Part shown: positions 54,816-64,000 of the stretch, one piece after another
Layout: each line of letters starts with the position of its first letter
How positions within the stretch are numbered: the first letter of the stretch is position 1
Assembly: GCF_964355755.1 (NCBI RefSeq)
Contig: NC_092674.1
Location: 14,267,001-14,331,000, forward strand
DNA length: 64,000 nt
Reading direction: 5' to 3'
DNA from: Antedon mediterranea
Taxonomy: Eukaryota > Echinodermata > Crinoidea > Comatulida > Antedonidae
Program-made: the position numbers and the translations under genes
The notes under the pieces: generated by a model
The model's input: only the letters and a program-made list of their open reading frames with translations
What the model was told of the DNA's origin: nothing
The model's database searches: none

Positions 54816-56993
54816 CAGTGGGAAAGCCACTTCGCGTTTTGACCGTTAAATCGTGTAAAATCGACTTACTTCCGCATTGACGATTTTGAAGCGCCACCTA
54901 TCGTTGAAAACTGAAACCACGATTTTTCGTCGCCTAGCAAATAAGTGCTGTTTTATTTTAAGCTCTCAAGAATATTTAAGAACCGCCCAACATTACCTAT
55001 TATGGTAAAAGCATTTCCTAATAAGTATAATTGAATAACCAATCGGTTTTCTTCAAAGAAACCGAAGCTAATACAATACATTCGGCGACTGAAGTCGGGA
55101 CTCGTGAAATTTATAAATGTGGTACGATTTGACTACTGTTTTGTTGTCCATTTTCTGAATAGTCGGAGGTGCATCCCAACAAATTAAAAAAATTGTAATC
55201 AATTGTTTTATCAAGAATAATATTAGTTTAATCGAGTATGATATATTTCTATCCTGTTCAAAATGTGTTGGTGTATTCTCAGGCCTCGAAAGGTAGGTAC
55301 ATTTTCTAGCTGTGAGCGTGGTTTCGGCAACGCGAGACACGTGTGTCAGTATAGGCGATAGCGAGACGTGTGTTGGTACTGTGTTGATGCTGATCCGATA
55401 GTCGTTAAGTTGTACTGATTACGAGTATCATTGGTCCTGGCCGGCCTAGCCTGGTGATCTGATCCCCCCCCAAAAAATACTTTTTTTCAATCAGTATTAA
55501 TATTATTATTTTATTTTTCATTTATTATTTGATTTATTAGGCTCAATAGATGCCTAGCTAGGCTACTAGTAGGCCTAGATTATATAAATAATAATAGTAA
55601 ATACTGTAATTTAATTAATAAAAATACAGCTTCCATTTGCCTTACTTTTATGTCATCATATAATATTATAATTATATATACAACCAGACATTAACATTTT
55701 TTTTAAATAATATTTATTATTTTTTCTGACACTTTCAGGAATCGTTGATGATGCAGAGTTCTTTGTCTTTGTGACTTCAAACTGAGAGTGAAGTGGATAA
55801 AAAGATGACACCTGTACCTACCGACATTGTCATACCCAAACTATAATTTAATTATTTAAAACAAAATGTTGAATTACAAATATATATGTATGTTGCAGAG
55901 GATTTAGATGAATTACAATACAAATATTTATGTTGAATGCAAACCTACTACACTATACTCTGTAAATGATGTTATTGTCATGTGGTAGACCTTAAAAATT
56001 GAATATTTATTGTATGTTAGGCCTATTTTATATTTTATTAATACTGTATTAGTTTAATATTACTATTAATTTATATTATACAGTACTAGGCCCCTAGGCC
56101 TAGTTTGTACATGTTTTTACCCCAAAAAAATGAATAAATAATTTGTTATTCAATCTAATTGCTTGTTTGTTCATCAATAACAAAACAATTGTAAGCAAGT
56201 ATATAACAGTTCTTGTTAGCCGCTTATTTCAGGTCATATTATTAATATTAGCTAGGCCCGACGCGCCCGATCACAACGTCACTAAGTGACTTTCCGCCCC
56301 TGGAACAATCGCTCGCTAATAGGGCTAGGCCTCGGACTTGTATAAAAGCTATTATAATAGTTATGATAAATATTCCTCAACTAAAATGTTTACTGTGATA
56401 AATAAACAAGTAATAATATACGTTGTATTGGAATGTATTTATTTATATGAATTCTTATACGCGGACAATTATAAACATCGCGTATATCGTTCGCTATAAA
56501 TAAATTCATAAACACGATGACGATGTGTTTACAAAATGGCGGTTTCGCTAGTTTTCGATGGAACAAATAGTGGTACCTTTAGTTTGAATAGTCGGAGCTG
56601 CATCCCAACCACCGAATTTTGTATCTTAATATCGTATTCTGTAGATTATTAATTTTTCTAACAGGGATTTTAAATTCAGGACTGTTCAATTTTTCTAAAT
56701 ATTTTATTTTAATGATTTTCTAGGGTACAATTTCGGAAAAAAGACATTGGTTGATTTTGCCGTTAAATTACAGATTATCGTTTTGTTCAAATACATTTAA
56801 TTTTACATGACAATATATTAAAACCATTTATGAATTTATTTCACTAACAAAATTTTTCCGATAATCAACTAAATTTACAAATATTGTGTTTTTCCAACAC
56901 CCTAAAATTTAGCCATTTTGAACTAAACTAGAAAAGTAGGGCGCCCTCTCCGAGTCGAAATTTGACACGATTTGTCGACTGGCTGTCCCACTG
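54816..56993. mobile_element. 2178-bp non-autonomous element, TAGT duplication
   Basis: Ends CAGTGGGAAAGCCA and the complement of CAGTGGGACAGCCAG, flanked by TAGT at 54812-54815 and 56994-56997. Removing it with one TAGT restores the retroelement frame exactly (THLV-THEIKT). Both halves contain a direct repeat, GAATAGTCGGAGSTGCATCC (55157 and 56585). No transposase is visible. A 4-bp duplication would suit Chapaev- or Sola-type elements; this is not proven. Only the right arm has it. Confidence 0.85.
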
Positions 56994-56997
56994 TAGT

Positions 56998-57847
56998 GAC
57001 ACATGAAATTAAGACTAGTGGTGAAATGCCTATAAGGCATAGGGCATATAGAACGCCCCAAGCATTAAAGGGTAAATTGAAAGAGGAATTAGATAGTATG
57101 TTGGCTATGGGTATAATAGAACCTACTGTTAGTGCCTATGCTGCACCTATTATTGCCCTGAAGAAAGGCCAGAATCAAATTAGAATGGTGACAGATTTTA
57201 GATCACTAAATAAGACTACACAATTTGACCCTTATGTTATGCCTCGCATAGACGAAATGTTGGATGAGGTATCATCCGCAATATACATAACTACGTTAGA
57301 TCTAACTAAAGGATTTTACCAGGTGCCTCTGGATCCTAAGACCAAAGACAAATCAGCATTTATTACACAATTTGGACAGTATTGTTACAATGTACTTCCA
57401 TTTGGTATGCAAAATAGCTCTAGTACTTTCCAAAGATTAATGGATAAGGTATTACAAGGTACTGAGGGATATGCTAAGGCATATATAGATGACATATGTA
57501 TTTATAGTCAAACTTGGAAAGATCATATTTTTCATTTGAATGATGTATTAGAAAGATTAAGTAGTGCTGGATTGACAGCAAAGCCTTTGAAATGTAAAAT
57601 TGCCTATGCACAGGTAGAATTTCTGGGGCATAAGATTGGTAATGGAGAAATTAGACCCATGATTGATAAGGTTGAGGCTGTGGAAAAGTTCCCCAGACCT
57701 TTGTCTAAGAAACAAGTCCGATCATTTCTCGGATTAACTGGCTATTACAGAAAATTTGTACAGAACTATGCCGATATTGCTAAGCCATTGATTGATTTAA
57801 CTTTAAAGAGTAAAAGTAATACCTTTAAGTGGAATGAACAATGTGAA
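56998..57847 (+). CDS. Gmr1-like reverse transcriptase, right copy
   Basis: Complete fingers and palm: VTHEIKTSGEMPIRHRAYR, a GIIEPTVSAYAAP block, MVTDFRSLNK, FYQVPLDP, LPFGMQNSSSTF, the catalytic AYIDDICIYS, and FLGLTGYYRKF. It ends at FKWNEQCE, where the 2.17-kb element is inserted. Frame-joined upstream to the integrase reading if the 2178-bp element is ignored. Confidence 0.92.
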
Positions 57848-60014
57848 GGGCAATTCCATGGTCACTCGCATTACACATTACAGTCATTTTTGTTAGTCTA
57901 GGATTTGTACTTTCTATACTAATTGGATTTTTAAGTCAATGTTTTATATGAACATACTTTAGGTGCAAGTCTTTAATAAAATACTATAAAAAAAATTGTA
58001 TGTCTTTTACTTCGACAATGACGCCATTGCGAAATTCTGTCACACGCATTACACAAAAAGGACACAACAAAAATTTGATTAGATTTGATAAGAACGTGTC
58101 CTTAAACTAAAAATATATAAATCAAAAGATCTTATATTTTTAATTACTGTACTTTTAAAGTATAAAATAGGATAATAAAAAAATTCAACATTACATAGAT
58201 TTTAAAAATATTTTACATTTTAACAAAAAAGTCCCGTCACTCGCATTACTGTCACTCGCATTCCCGTAAGAAGTGAACTTAGTATTTACTAAGCAAAGCA
58301 GAAAGAAAAGTAGACAATAATTAAATAATGCAACATTAAACCACTCAAAGAATGTTATATCAATTTTCAAGTAAAAACTTTTATTTCAACTCATTTGGAT
58401 GAAGTTCTAGAGGACATCATCTATTTTTAACACTAACAGAATATCTTGATTTTTTACAAACACAGTAACAGAACACTTATACGGTCACTAAAAATGAAAA
58501 TAGAAAATTCAAACAGCCATTTTACAAATTATGGAACTCAAAGTTCTTCGCAAACCAGCATCAAGCATTCTTTTTGCCCTGGTAGTGGCTTTAGCAAAGC
58601 CATAGCACTTCTAAAAGGTGATGGTCCGTCTGATGCCAAAGCAGCCTTCTTTGCTCTGAACTAATAGCCACACGTTTTCTATTAGCAACTTTAAGAGCAT
58701 CAATCTTCTGCTTCTTCAAAGCTGGTGGCAGAGCTAGAATTTTCTCTTTTCTTTTACTTTTTTACTTCTTTTCGAAATTTTATTTTGTTTGTTTCTGTAT
58801 GAGGTGTATTTTCCCTCGGCTTTCAGTTTTTCTAGGTACTTTCTCTGTCGTTTGGCCATTTCTAAAGGCAGGATGCAAATGTGAATGATATTTTAAAATT
58901 ATTTTTAAATAATAAGCAATTATATATTTTGTTTTTAAAACTACAATGCTTTAGACCTGGTGATGTAAAATATGCCTAGTAAATAATAATATATAAATAA
59001 TAATATATAAATTACTTATTATAGCCTAGGCCTATGCGGTGTTTTCAAATTATAGAATTTGAAATAATTAACACTAACAATATAAGAAAAAAAATTTTGA
59101 TTAAATATAAATGTATACTTATTCTTACCTTCCTTCTTATCTTCACAAAAAATTGTACCAAATTTGTTAAATCTCACCAGATTTAGTGTTTTTTATTTAA
59201 TGAGCTCTTATAATGATTGATTTTTCAAATGATTTAACTGCAAAAAGGTCGTTGCTAGGGATTGTGCCCTCAACAAACCTAATGCTATAATTATTATACT
59301 GTAGTGCCTCCAAATAAGGGCCAAATTACACATTGTATTATGAAATTAATGTATATACTAATTCTGGGACTAATTCATAACTAATGATAGATTAATTACT
59401 ATTTTACTTTACAAAAAAAAGAGTTGTGGTAATGTCACTCGCATTACATTGTCCATTTTTGAACGTCACTCGCATTACATGTCACTCGCATTTCACTTTT
59501 CAATGTCTCAACAATTTTGTATTTACGTGGATTTTTTATTTGTCAAATTTTAATTGTTCAAAGTAGTATAGCTAAATTATAAAATTTCATTAAAAAAAAT
59601 TATCATCATGATGGTATAAAAAAAAAAAATCATTTTTTTTGTCACTCGCATTACATACCCTAATATATAACAGAATATACACAGCACTCCTATATGGGAT
59701 ATTCAACATTTGTAGTTATATCATATTTTCCATACATCTTAAGTGTACTATTACTTAGACATGTTACTTTATAAATATTGCTTTGTTGGGAAAATAATAA
59801 TCAGTTAACGTAATTACCTATTTTTCACACCTAAAAAAAAATATATATTCAACATTGAATAAACGTAATTTTTTGGCTGCAAAAAGTCATAAATGAATTG
59901 AAAAAGTTAAAAACCTAGTTCCCACATATTCAAAGAGTAACATAAACACAAATTTTGAGCTGACTAATTAATTTGAATTTTTTTGGTCATGTCCATGTTT
60001 GCATGGAATTGCCC
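57848..60014. mobile_element. 2.17-kb TIR element, right copy (empty-site form)
   Basis: The same insertion as at 26137-40396 but without the 12.1-kb block. TIRs GGGCAATTCCATG/CATGGAATTGCCC; the complement motif GTCACTCGCATT occurs next to the left end, near 58034 (variant), 58236, 58251, 59434, 59465, 59481 and 59641. The site of the missing block is at about 57907-57917 (GTACTTTCTAT). The worn basic-protein remnant lies at about 58530-58860 on the minus strand. Confidence 0.88.
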
Positions 60015-60455
60015 AGAAAATGCCTTTGTAACTTTAAAGAAACGTCTTACTGATGATAATGTATAAAAGCCCCACATTTTGATAAGATGTTTATATTGCA
60101 AACCGATGCCTCAAATTATGGCATAGGTGCAGTGCTGAGCCAAATAGATGGTGAGGGTAATGATTATCCTATTGTGTACTTAAGTAGAAAGTTATCTGTA
60201 CATGAGCAGAGATATTCTGTGCCAGAAAAAGAGTGCCTCTCTATTGTTTGGGCTATCAATAAACTTAAGTATTATCTGTATGGTTGTGAATTTCAAGTTC
60301 ATACTGACCACCAGGCATTGAGATGGATGGACTTAATGAAGGGTGCCAATGTTAGACTTATGAGATGGGCTCTGTTTTTACAAGGATATAAATTTAAAGT
60401 TATTTACAAGAAAGGATCACTAAATGGAAATGCAGATGGATTAAGCCGTGCATAA
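60015..60455 (+). CDS. Gmr1-like RNase H, right copy
   Basis: ENAFVTLKKRLTDD at the start is one base out of register with FDKMFILQTDASNYG. The catalytic residues are as in the left copy. It ends GNADGLSRA just before the polypurine tract. Being the last pol domain is consistent with the gag-PR-INT-RT-RH order. Confidence 0.88.
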
Positions 60456-60556
60456 TAATATTATAGAGGTGTTATTAGTAGATAGTTTAAAGTAAAATGG
60501 TTTTAAATGTTAAATTTTTGGAAAGATTGACACAATCTTTTTCCCAAAAAGGGGAA

Positions 60557-60957
60557 TGTCATATTATTGATGTTGTGATTCTCTGTGTTTAGAGAAGGAT
60601 GCTTTAGACCAGGTCCGCCTTATTATTAGCCAATCAAAATTGTATAATTTTTGGAGGGAAAATGTTATCCTCCTCTGAAGCCTAAAATTTGCATATCCAG
60701 TATAAAAGTAGAATGTAATAGATATTAAGAAAAGAGAGAATAAGATCAAAGTAATTAAACGGAAAGATGATAAAGAGAATATTAAGGCTTGACTGGTAGT
60801 GGTAGAAAGATGTATTAATCGAATTACAAGGACTAAAAGTTCTAGTTGAGTTAAATATACTTTTTGTATGAGTTATCATTCAGTGACAGCTGTGTACGTT
60901 GCGTGGAAATATATACGCCTGAGAAAGCTCGGAACCAACTAAGATAAATTCACTACA
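60557..60957 (+). repeat. Gmr1-like 3' LTR, right copy
   Basis: 401 bp with the 3' LTR-specific variants (CGTTGCGTGG, GGACTAAAAG), followed by target duplication ATGAG. Confidence 0.93.
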
Positions 60958-60962
60958 ATGAG

Positions 60963-61252
60963 AAAAAGCCGCCCCAACCCAGCTATCAATAAAGCTACAG
61001 TATAAACAGAATGAATAGACCATTATTGTAACCGGTCTGGGTATAGCATAGACCTACAGTACTCTACTCTAGGCCTAGTAAGATTAGCTAGAAGGATACA
61101 GGTCAACACGTACCCATGCCAACAACGTACCCAAATTTTGGTTTACTCATACCCAAAATGTTGGCCCACTCCTGCACATCATGGGCTGGCTCGTACTCAT
61201 CATGGGCTGGCCTGTACCCATGTTTAATGCTATTAAAAGTATATTTATATTA
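60963..61252. other. Outer flank of the right Gmr1-like copy
   Basis: Mirror of about 24900-25187 with a 4-5-bp insertion near 61050. Non-coding. Confidence 0.6.
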
Positions 61253-62037
61253 TGCGCGATTTAAACGATTTGCGCAATTTGAAATTGCGCAAAAAAATCC
61301 TTGCGCAATTTGAAATTGCGCAAAGAATTCTTGCGCAATTTAAAATTGCGCAAGGATTTTTTTGCGCAATTTCAAATTGCGCAATCAACTTGCGCAATTT
61401 CAAATTGCGCAAGAAAATCTTTGCGCAATTTTAAATTGCGCTGCACAATTTGTAAATTGCGCAAGATAGTTCTTGCGCAATATGACACCTTTGCGCAATT
61501 TGAAAAAACGAACTGTAAATTTTCCCATACATGGCTAGGCTAGGCCTAGGCAGAGGAGTTTAAAATTTAGTATTTTATTATATAAATAAGACCATTTCAA
61601 TGAAGATAATGTTTAATACTCACTTTTTAAGTTTTTAATATTAGTTTAAGCTAGGCCATGTAACCTAGTCAGTATCAGTAGTCCAGACCCTAGCTAGGCT
61701 AGAGTAGTATAGCCGGCCGCCCGCGCCGCGCCCGCCTGGTGGAACACCACCGCTTCGTTTTCCTTCGTCGGTTCTTCGACGGTATGCTAACTTATAACAA
61801 TATTTGCACTACTAAAATAAGGAAATGCGATATTTATCTTTAATTTTGAATCATTCTTAGAAATTACTATAAAAATATGGGTGTGCATGATTTCATAATC
61901 TGTCGAAAAACCTTGCGCAATTTGCAGATTACTTGCGCAATTTAATACGTTGCTTGCGCAATTTGAAACACATGTTTCAATTCAAATTTTTTTTGCGCAA
62001 TTTTCTAATTGCGCAAATCGTTCAAATCGCGCATAAC
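61253..62037. mobile_element. 785-bp MITE packed with TTGCGCAA palindromes
   Basis: Absent from the left arm, which gives the empty site. The repeat ATTTATATTA flanks it (61243-61252 and 62038-62047), so the duplication is up to 10 bp. The ends are TGCGCGATTTAAACGATTTG and a near complement (CAAATCGTTCAAATCGCGCA plus TAAC). I count about 19 copies of TTGCGCAA, mostly as pairs spaced by AATTTNAAA, which makes nested hairpins. An 8-10-bp duplication fits Mutator-like elements; this is a tentative class. Confidence 0.85.
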
Positions 62038-62219
62038 ATTTATATTACATACGGGTTGGTTTGGGTACGGGTTGACCAGGACACCCTAGCTAGAATACGG
62101 GTCAACTCGTACCAATGGCTGCCAACTCGTACCCATCAGGCATCATGGATGGGCTAGAATACTACTTACAAGTTAGGTTAGCCTATCTGGGCTAACCTAC
62201 CTCACCTCTCACATGTCCT

Positions 62220-63074
62220 GAAAGGTAGGCCGAAAATGCGACCGAAATTACTGAAGCCCAGCAACCAACCAACCAGGCCTACTTCATTTAAAATTAACTC
62301 TATAGGCCTAGGCTAGCTAGCCCTAGATAGATTAATTAGTGATCCGTAGTAGTGGGCTAACACCTTTGGCTCTACTACGAGGCCTTTTTATGCTCATAGG
62401 ATAGCTTTTTTGCGGCGTACCTAATCTAGGCCTATGCCTATCTAGGTCAGATTTCCCATTCTCGCAGGACTATAGCCTGTATGCTCTAGTAGGGCTAGTG
62501 GGTGTACCCGGGTCGACTCGTACCCATGCCAACTCGTACTTAACTTCCTACCCACCCCCTCATACCACCCAAATAATTGGTTGATTTCACGCTAGTAGGC
62601 CTAGCCTAGCTACGATATTCATTATACCCTGCTAAAAAGGTAGATGAGCTACTAAACTAATTACGTAATTCGTACAATAATTGACTAGGCCTAGGCCTTT
62701 CTTGCATGGCAACACCATAACCTGCTACTATTCTGGTTGCCGAGTGGATTTTATATTGAATATAGCCTATAACGTTACAAATTGTCTCCAGATAGGAACC
62801 TAATGACACAGCGATATCGTGTATTAAAAGTACTTAATACAGTCAGATAGGTCTCTGGTAGACTGTCGACAGTCTTTCACGTTGAGTGTACTAACAGCTA
62901 CAGAATCGGGTGTGAAAACTCTTACAGATACAATAACATTTCACTATAAATCTTTGATATCATGTGTATATAAACAACACTGGATGTGTTTACAATTGTC
63001 ATGTTACGGGAATACGGTTGAGTTTAATAGGAAACAAAGTTATAGGCGTCACTTTACTGATATCGTTTTTCTTT
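62220..63074. other. Unmirrored flank, no gene
   Basis: Outside the inverted duplication. Rich in TAGGCCTA/AGGCCTAG words. A further GTACCCATGCCAACTCGTAC phrase (62520-62540) echoes the outer flank repeats. No open frame of interest. Confidence 0.5.
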
Positions 63075-63553
63075 AAGATTTTCTTCAATTCTAATATAAT
63101 TAATACTGACAATTTATTTAATATTCGTAATCCACAACGTGTTACTCGTAGCTCTTCTTCTGTTGATACTCTTTTTGATATTCGTCGCTGCAGAACTGAA
63201 TCTTCTTTTTAATCATAATATCCCACGTGTTACCAGAATTTGGAATAACTTACACAGTGAAATCCGATCAACTTAAATATTTCTGTTAGTTCTTTTAAAA
63301 CCAAATTACTTAATTATCTCAATATTTAGTTTTTAAATAATTTTGATATTGAAAATGTGTGTAGTTGGTCGCTTTCTTGTAGATGCTTTAATTGTAGAAC
63401 GTATTTTTTTTTTTTTTTCTTATATTTTTCTGTTCTGGGTTGACCAACTAGCATAGGTGTTTAGCACCTGTTTGGTCTTTCCGTGCTTCCTTTTATAATG
63501 TTTTTATCTTCTTTGTTATGTATGTCAGAAATTTAATAAATAAATAAATAAAT
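63075..63553 (+). mobile_element. 3' end of a 5'-truncated CR1/L2-like LINE
   Basis: Translation gives the usual C-terminal tail of such RT proteins: an RNPQRVTRSSSSVDTLFDIR block, RRCRTESSF, then in the next frame PRVTRIWNNLHSEIRS and SSFKTKLLNYL. A 3' UTR follows (GTTGACCAACTAGCATAGGT), ending in TAAATAAATAAATAAATA at about 63534-63553. The body upstream is missing, as usual for dead-on-arrival copies. Confidence 0.65.
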
Positions 63554-64000
63554 ACACAGTATGTATTCAATTATCTCAACACAAATACCAATTAAAATTC
63601 AACATTACTTAGTTTATCAATATTGGGGTTGTATATTCATATGAAGTAATAATATTAACCACATTTTCTGGAAAAAAGCAATGGATTTGATACTGCATGA
63701 CATTTTTTTCTGTTATTAACCATAATAATTAATAGGAAATAAAAATAAAATGTCAACTATTGCTATATTTTGGGGTTAAAGGTCACCAAATACAGGCCAA
63801 AAATACAAAAAAAATCATATTTTTAAAATAAAACCATTATAATAGTTTAGATTCACGGTGATTCTAGAAACAGCAGCGAATTTATCAAAACTGTTGTTTT
63901 TGCTCTTTTAAATTGAAATTTCCCAGTTTCCATGGTTACAAGACACTATTAAAATTTACCAAACATAACATTATTAGTCGATTTATATTTAAGATGTCTT
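63554..64000. other. Non-coding end of window
   Basis: AT-rich. Contains GGTCACCAAATACAGGCC (63780-63800), loosely like the GGTCA-containing repeats at 6150-6985. Nothing else supported. Confidence 0.4.

Larger units (their letters stand above)
50515..60957 (+). mobile_element. Gmr1-like Ty3/gypsy element, right copy
   Basis: Plus-strand copy with LTRs 50515-50915 and 60557-60957 and target duplication ATGAG at 50510-50514 and 60958-60962, the same site as in the left arm. The primer site TGGTGGCAGCGGTG starts at 50916; the polypurine tract AAAAAGGGGAA precedes the 3' LTR at 60546-60556. Order: gag, protease, integrase, RT, RNase H. It is interrupted by a 2178-bp element between integrase and RT and by the shared 2167-bp element between RT and RNase H. 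Confidence 0.93.
47927..62219 (-). repeat. Right arm of the giant inverted duplication
   Basis: Mirror of 24741-47561 without the 12.1-kb block and with two private insertions (54816-56993 and 61253-62037). It also keeps about 574 bp of integrase/RT that the left arm has lost. Near the spacer the two arms differ at roughly one base in twenty by eye; farther out the flanks are closer; in the retroelement genes I see no differences. Confidence 0.92.

Overview
This is eukaryotic, AT-rich DNA made almost entirely of nested transposable elements. I see no single-copy host gene that I can defend. Two hints point to a deuterostome marine invertebrate, perhaps an echinoderm or hemichordate. First, there is a Ty3/gypsy element whose integrase precedes its reverse transcriptase (the Gmr1 arrangement, described from deuterostomes). 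Second, the palindrome TAGGCCTA is scattered everywhere. The species assignment is inference only.

Region 1 (139-21633) is one BEL/Pao LTR retrotransposon on the minus strand with 555-bp LTRs and a 5-bp target duplication GTAAT. Its gag-pol is nearly complete, with one frameshift near 12340-12400 and one in-frame TAA at 9584-9586. A 6.3-kb terminal-inverted-repeat (TIR) element (814-7115) sits between pol and the 3' LTR. That element carries a decayed gene (about 1470-5100), which is itself split by a 2.0-kb element (1656-3672), and a LINE scrap. The 5' LTR is split by a TA-flanked 7.98-kb element (13370-21350) with tandem arrays at both ends and a 927-bp MITE inside.

Region 2 (21634-24740) is non-coding and holds a 1.5-kb Harbinger-like MITE with TTA duplication (23101-24605).

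Region 3 (24741-62219) is a giant imperfect inverted duplication: left arm 24741-47561, spacer of about 365 bp, right arm 47927-62219. Both arms carry the same Gmr1-like element (same LTR variants, same target duplication, same disabling lesions, same 2.17-kb insertion between RT and RNase H). The arms differ by later events. The right arm gained a 2178-bp element (54816-56993) and a 785-bp MITE rich in TTGCGCAA palindromes (61253-62037). The left arm lost about 574 bp of INT/RT and holds a 12.1-kb block, 28234-40330, that is absent from the right arm.

That 12.1-kb block is the most interesting object here. It is bounded by a 19-bp perfect inverted repeat and carries two co-oriented genes. 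The first is a five-exon gene for a 411-residue protein with a Tudor-knot-like N-terminus and a basic nuclear-localisation run. The second is an intronless 1746-codon gene. Its product looks like a fusion of a SUMO/ubiquitin-type cysteine peptidase, two BRO/KilA-N-like modules, a DDE-type transposase-like core, an IQ motif, a BRCT domain and an HMG-box-like tail. Both genes are open and have poly(A) signals. I infer a large, recently mobile, apparently undescribed two-gene DNA transposon.

Region 4 (62220-64000) is non-coding except for the 3' end of a 5'-truncated LINE (about 63075-63553).
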